This document shows, in pieces, positions 45,530 through 54,696 of a stretch of DNA of 64,000 nt (within the stretch, counting starts at the first letter, position 1; each line of letters opens with the position of its first letter). Location of the stretch: positions 434,001-498,000 of the forward strand of contig NZ_RZIS01000002.1 of assembly GCF_005281835.1 (NCBI RefSeq). Reading direction: 5' to 3'. This DNA comes from Vibrio profundi. Its GTDB lineage: Bacteria > Pseudomonadota > Gammaproteobacteria > Enterobacterales > Vibrionaceae. The translations under genes and the position numbers were made by a program. A model generated the notes under the pieces. That model was not told where the DNA came from, made no database searches, and was given only the letters and a program-made list of their open reading frames with translations.

Positions 45530-47902
45530 ATGAAAAATACAAATAATAAAAACAAACAGTTACTGAAACTTAGTGTTTTAGCATCTGTATTGTCAGTGGC
45601 GACAAGCGGCCAGGCTGCTCCATTACTACAAGTGGATGAAAGCAGCTTGCCTGTAAAATACATGGTGAAATTTAAAGATTCGGGCTCTAATGTCCCTTCA
45701 ACAATGGGGTTAAATCCATTTTGGGGCGCTAGGATGGTACAAGAGTCAGTACTTGATCGAGTGAATGCTGGGAATGTCGAGAAGCTTGGCGCAGGAGCCA
45801 TCTACAGCGTTGAACTAGAATCGGAAGACTTAGCGAGCCTGAAGCAAAACTCTGATGTTGAATACATCGAAGTGGATCCACCGCGTTTCTTGTTAAGTGA
45901 AACTACGCCGTGGGGACAAGGCGCTATTAATGTGGCCAACTTGACCGATGAAAATACCGGAAATCGAACCGTCTGTATTATTGATTCAGGTTACGACTTA
46001 ACGCATAACGATCTAAGTGGTAACCGTGTTGATGGTACCAATGACAGCGGAACGGGCCAGTGGAGTAACCCTGGGAATAACAATGCTCACGGGACACACG
46101 TAGCGGGTACGATTGCAGCCGTCGCGAATGGCGAAGGCGTGGTCGGTGTAATGGCAAATCAGAATGTGAACCTGCACATTGTCAAAGTATTCAATGAATC
46201 TGGCTGGGGATACTCTTCTAGCTTAGTGAAAGCAATTGATACCTGTGCTCAAAATGGCGCAAATGTCGTTAACATGAGCTTAGGTGGTAGCCAGTCGAGC
46301 AGAACAGAAAGAGATGCTCTGCAAGAGCAATACGACAATGGTGTATTACTGATTGCCGCAGCGGGTAACTCAGGAAATACGGCGCATAGCTATCCAGCTT
46401 CTTACGACTCAGTGATGTCGATTGCGGCAACGGATAATCAAAATCATCATGCTGCATTTTCGCAAGCTACCGATCAGGTCGAAGTGGCGGCGCCAGGTGT
46501 AGCGGTGCTTTCAACGGTAACTGTCGGAGAGGGCGTTCTTTCTGATATTAACCTAAATGGTGTGAGCTACTTTGAGCGCGGTGTTGTGCCACATAACCGT
46601 AAAACACTGGATGGAAGCGGCAGCTATCAATCGAGCCCTGTCGCTGGGTCCGTTACTGCCGAGATTGCGACTTGTGATATTTCCTCAAACTCATACAGCT
46701 GTGGCGATATGAGCGAGAAAGTCTGTGTGACTGAGCGAATCGAAAACCAACGAACAGGTTACCGACCTGAAATAGATCCGGTAAAAGCTTGTTATGATGC
46801 GGGTGCTAAAGCAGCGATTGTTTACAGTAATGAAGCGTTGTCAGGCTTGCAAAACCCATTCGTATTGGACGATAACGACCGCTACTCAATGGTTTCTGTA
46901 ACTGTTGATCGAGAGCTAGGCTTAGAAATTGCGAATGCTGTAGGTCAACCTGTAACCGTTTCAACGACTACAGGCGAAGATTACGAATACTACAATGGAA
47001 CATCAATGGCGACACCGCATGCGGCGGGCGTAGCCGCTTTGGTGTGGAGCTACCATCCACAGTGTAGTGCAGCTCAGGTTCGTTCTGCTTTGAAAGCGAC
47101 AGCAACGGATATTGATGTTGCTGGGCGTGATGACCGAACAGGTTATGGTTTGATCAACACGAACGCTGCAAAAGAGTACTTAGATGCAGGTTGTAACGGC
47201 CCTGATGGTGGTAACACTGATTTAGTACTAGTGAATGGCGTGGATAAATCTCCTGTTTCAGGTAGCTTGCGTTCAAGCACTATTTACACGTTTGACGTAC
47301 CAGCTGATGCGACGACAGCAACATTTAAGCTGTCTGGCGGTACAGGTGACGCGGACATGTACGTGAAATTGAATGGTGAGCCAACAACAAGCAGTTACGA
47401 TTGCCGTTCTTGGGCTGGTGGTAATGGTGAAGAATGCGTGATCAACAACGCGCAATCCGGTCAGTACCAAGTACTAGTGTATGGCTACGCAGCGTATGAA
47501 GGTGCAACCTTAGTGGCGACTCATGACGGAAGTTCAACGGGTGGTAATACGGGCGGTCCAGCAAACTACGTTAATAATGATAGCGTTGTGATCCCAGATA
47601 ACTCCACGGTAGGTGCAACAAGCCTTATCTCGGTTTCACGCACTGGCGATGCTGGGCAAGTCTCGATCGATTTGAATATTGAGCATACTTACATTGGCGA
47701 TCTTAAGATAACCGTTACATCGCCAACGGGTGGAGAAGCCGTACTTCATAACAATACTGGCGGTTCTTCTGCTAACTTGAATACTTCTTACAATGTCGAT
47801 TTCACTGGCTTTGAAGCTCAAGGTGAATGGGTGTTGAGTGTTGTGGATAGCGCTAATCAGGATACCGGTAAGTTAGTTAGCTGGGGCTTGAACTTTCAAT
47901 AG
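45530..47902 (+). CDS. Secreted subtilisin-like serine protease (S8) with PA, PPC and P domains
   Basis: About 790 residues from the ATG after AAGGAAAAAGAG: signal peptide (KLSVLASVLSVATSGQA), I9 propeptide (about 42-118, YMVKFKDSG...VEYIEVDPPR), S8 catalytic domain with Asp near 151 (CIIDSGYD), His near 188 (NNAHGTHVAG) and Ser492 (NGTSMATPHAAG). A PA-type insert (about 350-470) sits between His and Ser. A PPC domain follows (about 580-665, GTGDADMYVKLNG), then a proprotein-convertase P domain (about 680-790, EHTYIGDLKITVTSP). Probably exported by type II secretion. It is followed 11 bp later by an I9-like small protein. Confidence 0.92.
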   Translation: MKNTNNKNKQLLKLSVLASVLSVATSGQAAPLLQVDESSLPVKYMVKFKDSGSNVPSTMGLNPFWGARMVQESVLDRVNAGNVEKLGAGAIYSVELESEDLASLKQNSDVEYIEVDPPRFLLSETTPWGQGAINVANLTDENTGNRTVCIIDSGYDLTHNDLSGNRVDGTNDSGTGQWSNPGNNNAHGTHVAGTIAAVANGEGVVGVMANQNVNLHIVKVFNESGWGYSSSLVKAIDTCAQNGANVVNMSLGGSQSSRTERDALQEQYDNGVLLIAAAGNSGNTAHSYPASYDSVMSIAATDNQNHHAAFSQATDQVEVAAPGVAVLSTVTVGEGVLSDINLNGVSYFERGVVPHNRKTLDGSGSYQSSPVAGSVTAEIATCDISSNSYSCGDMSEKVCVTERIENQRTGYRPEIDPVKACYDAGAKAAIVYSNEALSGLQNPFVLDDNDRYSMVSVTVDRELGLEIANAVGQPVTVSTTTGEDYEYYNGTSMATPHAAGVAALVWSYHPQCSAAQVRSALKATATDIDVAGRDDRTGYGLINTNAAKEYLDAGCNGPDGGNTDLVLVNGVDKSPVSGSLRSSTIYTFDVPADATTATFKLSGGTGDADMYVKLNGEPTTSSYDCRSWAGGNGEECVINNAQSGQYQVLVYGYAAYEGATLVATHDGSSTGGNTGGPANYVNNDSVVIPDNSTVGATSLISVSRTGDAGQVSIDLNIEHTYIGDLKITVTSPTGGEAVLHNNTGGSSANLNTSYNVDFTGFEAQGEWVLSVVDSANQDTGKLVSWGLNFQ

Positions 47903-47913
47903 AGAGTAACAGT

Positions 47914-48258
47914 ATGAAATTCAAATTAGTGTATAAGTCTTTGGTTGCGTTTGGGCTAACCTTGGTCGCCATTTATGGGATCAACACCAACGCGAGCTCA
48001 GAAAAAGTCATTCTGGACGGGGAGCTTAGCCAAGAGGTGGAAAATGCCACTGGCCGATATTATGTGAAATACCATAAAGGTAATGAGCCACAAGTCTTAG
48101 GGTATTTGTCTGAGCAAAAGATCGAAATAGTGGATCATATGCCAAGCCGACGGGTCGTATTGGTGGCTTCTGATTTAGATGCGATGGCAAAGTTAGGGCA
48201 ACAAACCTTTGTCGATTATGTTGAAGAAGAACCACAACGTTCACCATACACTCAATAG
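47914..48258 (+). CDS. Stand-alone I9 propeptide-like protein (putative protease inhibitor/chaperone)
   Basis: 114 residues: N-terminal signal or anchor (about 5-27), then one small domain that parallels the I9 propeptide of the protease just upstream: GRYYVKYHKG matches KYMVKFKDSG, and FVDYVEEEPQR matches VEYIEVDPPRF. No protease domain follows. Stand-alone I9 proteins are known to inhibit or fold subtilisins in trans. The gene starts 11 bp after the protease stop and is closed by a terminator, so it is a two-gene operon. The homology is my own reading. Confidence 0.75.
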   Translation: MKFKLVYKSLVAFGLTLVAIYGINTNASSEKVILDGELSQEVENATGRYYVKYHKGNEPQVLGYLSEQKIEIVDHMPSRRVVLVASDLDAMAKLGQQTFVDYVEEEPQRSPYTQ

Positions 48259-48275
48259 TATTTCTTTATCTAAAC

Positions 48276-48303
48276 AGCGCTTCATTCGTTGAAGCGCTTT
48301 TTT
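48276..48303 (+). terminator. Terminator of the protease/I9 operon
   Basis: AGCGCTTCA/TGAAGCGCT stem with T6. Confidence 0.85.
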
Positions 48304-48513
48304 AATTGTAATCTCACTCGTGTTTTAAACGCTAAAATATCAATAAAAATTAATAAGTTAAGTCTAAATTAGCCTCTGAGAATAATTACGTTCAATAGTT
48401 CTGTTGAATATGAAATCATCATCACGAATCCTGATCTATACATTTTTCCTTTTCGATTTCTTCTTCTAGGGTTTTATCTCATCCGAGGTCTAATCTGTTT
48501 AAGGAAAAGAACG

Positions 48514-49455
48514 TTGAAAAAGATACTTCTTATGGCGGCATTATGTATGTCGAGTTTAAGTGCAATAGCGGGGACAAGCGCATCAGCACTAGAACAAAGT
48601 GGCTATACAGAAACAAAATATCCTATCGTGTTGGTTCATGGCCTATTTGGTTTTGATACGTTGGCAGGCATGGATTACTTCTATGGTGTTCCTGAAACGC
48701 TGACCAAAGATGGCGCGAGCGTGTATGTAGCGCAAGTATCAGCGACTAACAGTTCTGAACTGCGCGGCGAGCAATTATTGGCGCAAGTGGAAACACTTTT
48801 GGCCGCTACTGGCGCAGAAAAAGTCAATCTAGTTGGACACAGTCATGGTGGCCCAACAGCTCGATACGTCGCTTCAGTAAGGCCTGAACTTGTCGCTTCA
48901 GTGACGAGCATCGGTGGCGTTCACAAAGGCTCTAAAGTTGCTGATTTAGTTCGCGGCAATGTTGAAGAGGGATCGTTAACCGAAGCGATCGCCGTTAAAT
49001 TAGCGGACGGCCTAACCACATTGATCAATCTGCTTTCTGGTGGTAGTGATTTGGAGCAAGACGCACTTGCATCGTTGGATGCGCTTACTACTGAAGGTTC
49101 ATTGGCGTTTAATCAATATTACCCAGAAGGTGTCCCAACATCGGAGTGTGGAGATGGTGAATGGCAAGCGGCTAATGGAGTGTATTACTACTCTTGGACT
49201 GGATCTTCCACTTTTACTAACCTTCTTGATCCGACCGATGGTGCCATGACTATTCTTGGTTTGGCGTTTGAAGGTCCAAGTGATGGTTTAGTTGGCGTTT
49301 GTAGCGCTCATCTAGGAAAAGTGATTGGTGACGATTACAAGATGAACCACTTGGATGAAATCAATGGCTTGTTGGGTATCCATCATCTATTTGAAACTGA
49401 TCCAGTCACACTTTACCGTCAGCATGCGAATCGCTTAAAGCTAGCTGGCTTGTAG
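48514..49455 (+). CDS. lipA: Secreted triacylglycerol lipase (family I)
   Basis: 313 residues: signal peptide (ILLMAALCMSSLSAIAG), oxyanion segment YPIVLVHGLFGFD, nucleophile Ser110 in VGHSHGG, catalytic Asp likely in GPSDGLVGV and His in MNHLDEINGLLG. Family I.1/I.2 lipases need a membrane foldase, which is encoded next. TTG start with AAGGA ribosome site. Cleaves long-chain triglycerides outside the cell after type II secretion. LipA of V. cholerae sits near the TLH gene in that species as well. Confidence 0.93.
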   Translation: MKKILLMAALCMSSLSAIAGTSASALEQSGYTETKYPIVLVHGLFGFDTLAGMDYFYGVPETLTKDGASVYVAQVSATNSSELRGEQLLAQVETLLAATGAEKVNLVGHSHGGPTARYVASVRPELVASVTSIGGVHKGSKVADLVRGNVEEGSLTEAIAVKLADGLTTLINLLSGGSDLEQDALASLDALTTEGSLAFNQYYPEGVPTSECGDGEWQAANGVYYYSWTGSSTFTNLLDPTDGAMTILGLAFEGPSDGLVGVCSAHLGKVIGDDYKMNHLDEINGLLGIHHLFETDPVTLYRQHANRLKLAGL

Positions 49456-49473
49456 GGAAACAAGGACGAGACT

Positions 49474-50343
49474 ATGAAAAAGACCGCACTATTTACATTA
49501 ATGATTGCCTCGGTGAGTGCTGGTGCGGTCTTTTACTATTTCACCGATCAACAAGAAATGCCTCAAAACCAAGAGCTTTCAGTGAAAGCCGCTTCGCAGC
49601 AAGACACTGAGCTCGATACCGCTTCGGTGCAAGATACAATGGCGTATTTAGTGTCTGGAACGGTTGAACTTAGCATTGAAGAGATTCAAAAAAACGTTGC
49701 AGACTACAATGAAGAGCGAGGTGTCTCTATCGTTGATGAGCAGCTTTTCGAAAAATATTTGTCTTACAAGTATGCTCTGCAAGATATTGATAATTATGAA
49801 AATACTAGCGGAATTAGCCTTGAATCCTTACAGGCTATGCACCAAGCGATTTTAGACCTTCAATCTGAGTTTTTTACAGAAGAAGAGATTCTAATATTGT
49901 TTGAACATGAAAATCGAATGCGAGACTTAGCGCTACAAAAACTCATGCTAAAACAGCAAGGTTTAGATGATCAGGAGTATCAGAGCCGATTAGAATCGGA
50001 GTTAGCGTCTCAGCCTGAATATGTTCAGGCTAGTTATCATAATCAAGTACTGTTGACTAAGCTTTCGAACTCGGACTCTTTAGATGAGCAGGGAAAATAT
50101 CTAAGCCGTAGCGAACTGGTTGGTGAAGAAGGCGCAGAGCGATTAGAGGCTCTAGATCAACAAAGAAATGATTTTAATTCTACGCTTGAAGGCTACTTCC
50201 AAGAGCAAAATGCAATTTTATCTGACTCTAGTTTGACTGAGACAGAGCAACAAAATCTAATCGCTCAATTGAGAACGGAAACATTCGAACCTAATCAACA
50301 AAAAAGAGTACAAGCTCTAGAGCGAATCAGGGCTAGCCAATGA
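49474..50343 (+). CDS. lipB: Lipase-specific foldase (Lif/LipB)
   Basis: 289 residues: N-terminal inner-membrane anchor (about 3-24), an acidic periplasmic linker, then an all-helical region rich in Gln/Glu/Leu (about 55-289) that embraces the lipase. The Lif motif region is LFEKYLSYKYAL, equivalent to the RxxFDYxLSA of Pseudomonas Lif, with some departure. It starts 18 bp after lipA, the usual arrangement. Folds LipA before type II export. Confidence 0.9.
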   Translation: MKKTALFTLMIASVSAGAVFYYFTDQQEMPQNQELSVKAASQQDTELDTASVQDTMAYLVSGTVELSIEEIQKNVADYNEERGVSIVDEQLFEKYLSYKYALQDIDNYENTSGISLESLQAMHQAILDLQSEFFTEEEILILFEHENRMRDLALQKLMLKQQGLDDQEYQSRLESELASQPEYVQASYHNQVLLTKLSNSDSLDEQGKYLSRSELVGEEGAERLEALDQQRNDFNSTLEGYFQEQNAILSDSSLTETEQQNLIAQLRTETFEPNQQKRVQALERIRASQ

Positions 50344-50456
50344 TCGGCTAGGTTCTGTTAATCCACCGAATAGGTTCAGCTGTGTAATATTTTCCACTGT
50401 AAAATATTGATTAAGCAAAATAATGATCGCGACTTAAATCACTAAAATATGAAAAT

Positions 50457-50475
50457 GATAATTGATCTCATTATC
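50457..50475. promoter_or_regulatory. Fur box before the peptidase-TonB operon
   Basis: GATAATTGATCTCATTATC aligns with the Fur consensus GATAATGATAATCATTATC in both outer arms; the extended dyad ATGATAAT-N7-ATTATCAT (50455-50477) is perfect. Iron-replete Fur should repress the downstream operon. Confidence 0.85.
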
Positions 50476-50531
50476 ATTTGAGTGCAATATACGCTCGATT
50501 TATGAAATTGAAGTGTGGATTCGTTGTATTT

Positions 50532-52553
50532 ATGAAAGTGTTTAAGGCGTTAATTGTGTCTGCTTTGCTTATCTCTGGAGCGAATGCAGCAGATGAACTC
50601 TCATGGCTTAGGGATGACAGCCGTTCTGAACCTAAGGTACTGAACTACCTAAAAGAACAAAACCAATCTACACATCAATATCAAGCCAAAATTAAACCTC
50701 AAATTGATTCGTTGCTAGCAGAATGGCAGCGCAATCGTCCTTTACGATCGCAAAAGCCTTGGCGAGAAATTAGCGGCTACGAATACACAATTCAAACCCG
50801 CAAAGGTGAGCGTACGCTCTTGCAACGTAACATTGGCGGGGGCGATGAGTTGGAGCTGTTCAATATTGAACAGCGTGCTGCGCAGTTTGATTATTATCAG
50901 CTTGGGTCATGGGCGCTTAATGCCTCACGAACTCAGTTAGCCATTGCTGAGGACTTGACGGGTTCGGAGCAGTATCAAGTGAGCATCGTTGATCTTAAAA
51001 CGGGCAAGCTTCAATCGATAGCGGAACGCGTTGAACCCTCTATCTTGTGGTCTCAAGATGAACAGTCGCTATTCTTAGTTAAACAGGAAGCGGATACGTC
51101 TCGCCCGTTTGCTGTCCATCAAGTAATGTTAGCGACGCAAGCGGAAAAAGTGCTTTATCAGGAGCTCGAATCTGCGTGGTTGGTTTCCAGCTACCTAACA
51201 AGCGACAAACAGTTTGCAGTTGTGCAATCCAACAGTGATAGCAGCAGTGAGCAGCGTTTATTGAACCTAGCATCAGGTGAGCTTTCTGCGCCAGTTTCTG
51301 AGAGGAAGCAAGGCGTCGAATACTATTTAGATAAAGTAGGCTCAACGTTTTACATTAACAGTAATCATCAGAATCCTAACTTCAACCTATATCGCGTTGC
51401 CGTAGATTTGGTTGCTCAGAAGCCTGAATGGCTGCCATTGCTAAATGCTGAAAACGACGAGCGTATCACTAACTTTTATTTGTTTGAGTCTGGGGCTGTG
51501 GTTCTCACTCAAAATGGCGCTTTGCAAAACCTTCATTTCTTTGACAATCAAGGACAAAGCCGTCGCACGATAGCATTGGCCGAATCTGGCCAAGTGGCGT
51601 GGCTAAGTGTTGTAGGGGATTTCCAAAGTAATAAGCTTCATATCCGTAGTATGTCGATGACGCAACCTGCTAAGTGGGAAGCGGTTGATGCGAAGTCTTT
51701 GTCACGAGCGCTGTATTCTCAAGATCAATATCCGAACTATCAGGCGAGCTTGTATCACACAGAACAAGTTATGGTGAGTAGTGGCGATCAATTGGTGCCG
51801 GTAACCTTGGCTTACCGTAAAGACCGACTGAACAGCACTAGCCCTGTGCTCCTTTATGGGTATGGAGCGTATGGCGTGACGATGAAGCCTTACTTTATGC
51901 CTCAGATCACGAGTCTATTGGACCAGGGAATGATCTATGCGATCGCTCATGTACGAGGTGGCGGTTTTGAAGGCGAACGATGGTATCAAGCGGGCAAAGG
52001 GCTGAATAAGCAAAAAGGCATATCGGATTTCATCAAAGCTGCCGAAATACTGAAGACGTTTAAGCATGGGCAACGACCAATCTTTGCGATGGGCGCGAGT
52101 GCGGGTGGCACTTTGGTGGCGGCTGCGCTCAACCAAAAGCCGACGGCGTTTAGTGGCGCTGTGCTTAAAGTTCCATTTGTCGACGTAGTTAATAGCATGT
52201 CTGACAGCGACTTACCGTTAACGGCTCAGCAGTATAGTGAGTGGGGCAACCCAAATAAGCATGCAGAACGTGAGATCATGAAAAAGTATGATCCGTACCT
52301 GAATCTCACCAGCCAATCCTATCCTCCCGTGCTAGTTCAAGTCGGGCTTAACGATCGCCGAGTTCCTTACTGGGAAGGCGCGAAATTCTACGAAAAATTA
52401 CGTTCAGTCAGTACTGGTCATGGTCCGTATTTACTGATGACGAACTTTAATCAAGGTCACTCAACAGACCGAAGGCAATCTTTGTCTCAACAAGCGTTCG
52501 AATACGCCTTTTTCTTATCACTTATCCAGCAAGAGCTTAAAGCGGAGCAGTAA
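50532..52553 (+). CDS. Exported prolyl oligopeptidase-family peptidase (S9A)
   Basis: About 673 residues: signal peptide MKVFKALIVSALLISGANAA, a beta-propeller region (about 70-390) and a C-terminal alpha/beta-hydrolase domain with Ser523 (MGASAGGTL), Asp in VGLNDRRVPYWEG and His in FNQGHSTD. The order and size match oligopeptidase B/prolyl oligopeptidase (protease II), but unlike cytosolic PtrB it has an export signal. I place the start at the third in-frame ATG because it opens the signal peptide; 50502 is an alternative. Its stop codon directly abuts the ATG of the TonB receptor gene. Confidence 0.88.
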   Translation: MKVFKALIVSALLISGANAADELSWLRDDSRSEPKVLNYLKEQNQSTHQYQAKIKPQIDSLLAEWQRNRPLRSQKPWREISGYEYTIQTRKGERTLLQRNIGGGDELELFNIEQRAAQFDYYQLGSWALNASRTQLAIAEDLTGSEQYQVSIVDLKTGKLQSIAERVEPSILWSQDEQSLFLVKQEADTSRPFAVHQVMLATQAEKVLYQELESAWLVSSYLTSDKQFAVVQSNSDSSSEQRLLNLASGELSAPVSERKQGVEYYLDKVGSTFYINSNHQNPNFNLYRVAVDLVAQKPEWLPLLNAENDERITNFYLFESGAVVLTQNGALQNLHFFDNQGQSRRTIALAESGQVAWLSVVGDFQSNKLHIRSMSMTQPAKWEAVDAKSLSRALYSQDQYPNYQASLYHTEQVMVSSGDQLVPVTLAYRKDRLNSTSPVLLYGYGAYGVTMKPYFMPQITSLLDQGMIYAIAHVRGGGFEGERWYQAGKGLNKQKGISDFIKAAEILKTFKHGQRPIFAMGASAGGTLVAAALNQKPTAFSGAVLKVPFVDVVNSMSDSDLPLTAQQYSEWGNPNKHAEREIMKKYDPYLNLTSQSYPPVLVQVGLNDRRVPYWEGAKFYEKLRSVSTGHGPYLLMTNFNQGHSTDRRQSLSQQAFEYAFFLSLIQQELKAEQ

Positions 52554-54686
52554 ATGAAGCTTTCACCTATCTCAGCGGCAGTACTCAGTGTACTTGCTGC
52601 CAACTTTGTGCACGCAAAATCTGAGGTTTCTCAGTTTGAAGAGGTGGTCGTTACCGCCAATAAAATAGAGCAACCACTGTCTGAAGTCGCGGGTTCAATC
52701 GCTGTAATTGATGGAGAAACGCTTGAGAAAAAGGGCGCAACAGAGCTTTACGATTCGTTAAAAGGAGAGCCTGGAGTCAGTGTTACCGGAGGCGCAGGTA
52801 GACCGCAAAATATCACGATTCGAGGCATGACTGGCAACCGTATCGCAATCGTAAAAGATGGCGTGAAGTCTTCTGATGGCTTCGGTGCATCTGATATCAA
52901 CGATAAGGTTGGCCGCAACTCTTTTGATCTATCGAACGTTAAATCTATTGAGGTCGTTAAAGGAGCGAGTTCGTCGCTGCATGGCTCGGGAGCCATCGGT
53001 GGTGTCGTAATTATTGAGACCAAGCGACCAGAAGACTTTTTACAAGGTAAAGATTTCTATAGTGATGTGTCTGGTACTTATTCCGGGATCAGTAACAAAT
53101 ATAAAGGAGCAAGCAATCTTGCGTTTCGCGCTGGCGATACTGAGAGCTTGATTAATGTCGCTTACTGGACTGGCGAAGAAACCCGAAACTTCGATCAAGA
53201 TTTATACATCCGTGAAGTGAAAGGTATGAGTGGCACTTATACCGTCAATCATTATTGGTCAGACGCTTTAATGCTCAAAGCTAAGTTGGACTACTTTAAG
53301 AACGAACAAGACAGAGAAGAAGGTTCGGCCTCGATTCAAAAGGATGGTATTTGGAATATCGACACTTTTGATGAGTATGAAACAACCGAGCAGTTCGGTG
53401 TGCTCCTGGGAGTGGAATATGAATCTGACAGTGCTTGGTTTAATGAGCTCGATGCCACGGTATACATGAGGGATACACAGACCTTAGAGAATACCAATCG
53501 ATTAATGTGGCGTGAGGAAAATAACCAATTAAGGCTTCGTCGTACCATTGAACAACGAGACTTTCACGACGAGTTAATGGGCTCTGATTTCGACTTTTTA
53601 GGAAGTGCAAATTGGTTTGGGCTAAGTCATGAATTCGCTTATGGCTTCAGTGCTACGACTAGCCGATATGAGCGCCCTAGTAATACCGTGACAATGGATT
53701 GGAACGGTGTGGTTGATGAAAATAAGAAACCTTTTGCCCCTGCTCGCGAATACAGCTTCGGCAGTTATATCAGTGACATGATCGAGCTACAAGAATGGAC
53801 ACTTTCTGGTGCACTACGTTTCGATATCCACAGTCTACAGCCCGATCAAGATAAAGAGATTGAAGGATACGAAGTAAAAGACATGAACAGCAGCGAACTG
53901 TCTCCAAGCTTATCTGCAGCGTATTACTGGACGGACTCTCTTAACACCTACGTTTCGTATAACCACGGTTACCGCGCGCCAGCCTACGATAAAGCGTATG
54001 GCTATAACAATCATGACTTTGTTCCCCTTACGCCTTTCCTGATTATTCCTAATATGGATCTCGAAGCGGAAACCAGTGATTCGATTGAGCTCGGTAGTAA
54101 GTTTGATAACGGCACGACTCAGTTTTATACCGCTGTGTTTTTCCAAAAGTTTGAAAACTTTATCGATATCAAACAAGTTGGGATGAATGCGCAAGGGCTG
54201 TACCTCAAGCAGTACCAAAACATAAATGGAGTCGAGACCTATGGCATCGAGTTGTCGGTTGCACACCAGCTTACGCAAAACTGGGGATTGAACGCTAAAG
54301 CGGGTTACGTTGATGGAAAAGACGGGGAAGGGAATTACGTAAGAACGCTAACGCCATGGGAAGGCAACGTAGAACTTACATATGACAATGAAAGCTTTTC
54401 TGCTTATTCAATGGTGAATTGGGCGCAAGCGATGGATCGCGTTCCAGAGTGTGCGACTGACATTGGTTTGGCGACTGAATGTGCGACAACTAGCGGCTGG
54501 GCAACCATAGACCTAGGCATTAGCTACGCGTTTAATGGCGGCTTAGATATCAGCGCTAACGTAGTGAACTTACTGGACAAAAACTACATTCGTTATCAAG
54601 ACGTAGGTGGCATCAGCGACGACGCTAAGGGCTATTCAACCGAACCTGGCCGTTACTTTACTGTTAACGCTAAATATGAGTTCTAG
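52554..54686 (+). CDS. TonB-dependent receptor, haem/haemoprotein type
   Basis: 710 residues: signal peptide (ending VHA), TonB box FEEVVVTANK (near 26-35), plug (about 40-150, NITIRGMTGNRIAIVKDGVK), beta-barrel ending in aromatic YEF. It has YRAPAYDKAYG and the later IPNMDLEAETSDS in positions comparable to the FRAP and NPNL motifs of haem/haemoglobin receptors, which suggests haem or haemoprotein, not siderophore, as ligand; two Cys (VPECATD, ATECATT) lie in a late loop. It starts right after the peptidase stop, and the metalloprotease gene follows 10 bp later. Fur box upstream of the operon. Confidence 0.88.
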   Translation: MKLSPISAAVLSVLAANFVHAKSEVSQFEEVVVTANKIEQPLSEVAGSIAVIDGETLEKKGATELYDSLKGEPGVSVTGGAGRPQNITIRGMTGNRIAIVKDGVKSSDGFGASDINDKVGRNSFDLSNVKSIEVVKGASSSLHGSGAIGGVVIIETKRPEDFLQGKDFYSDVSGTYSGISNKYKGASNLAFRAGDTESLINVAYWTGEETRNFDQDLYIREVKGMSGTYTVNHYWSDALMLKAKLDYFKNEQDREEGSASIQKDGIWNIDTFDEYETTEQFGVLLGVEYESDSAWFNELDATVYMRDTQTLENTNRLMWREENNQLRLRRTIEQRDFHDELMGSDFDFLGSANWFGLSHEFAYGFSATTSRYERPSNTVTMDWNGVVDENKKPFAPAREYSFGSYISDMIELQEWTLSGALRFDIHSLQPDQDKEIEGYEVKDMNSSELSPSLSAAYYWTDSLNTYVSYNHGYRAPAYDKAYGYNNHDFVPLTPFLIIPNMDLEAETSDSIELGSKFDNGTTQFYTAVFFQKFENFIDIKQVGMNAQGLYLKQYQNINGVETYGIELSVAHQLTQNWGLNAKAGYVDGKDGEGNYVRTLTPWEGNVELTYDNESFSAYSMVNWAQAMDRVPECATDIGLATECATTSGWATIDLGISYAFNGGLDISANVVNLLDKNYIRYQDVGGISDDAKGYSTEPGRYFTVNAKYEF

Positions 54687-54696
54687 GGCGATGATT

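Noticed and set aside
52748-53023. Antisense frame of 91 codons in the TonB receptor gene
   Set aside because: Shadow of a conserved plug domain; no start signal.
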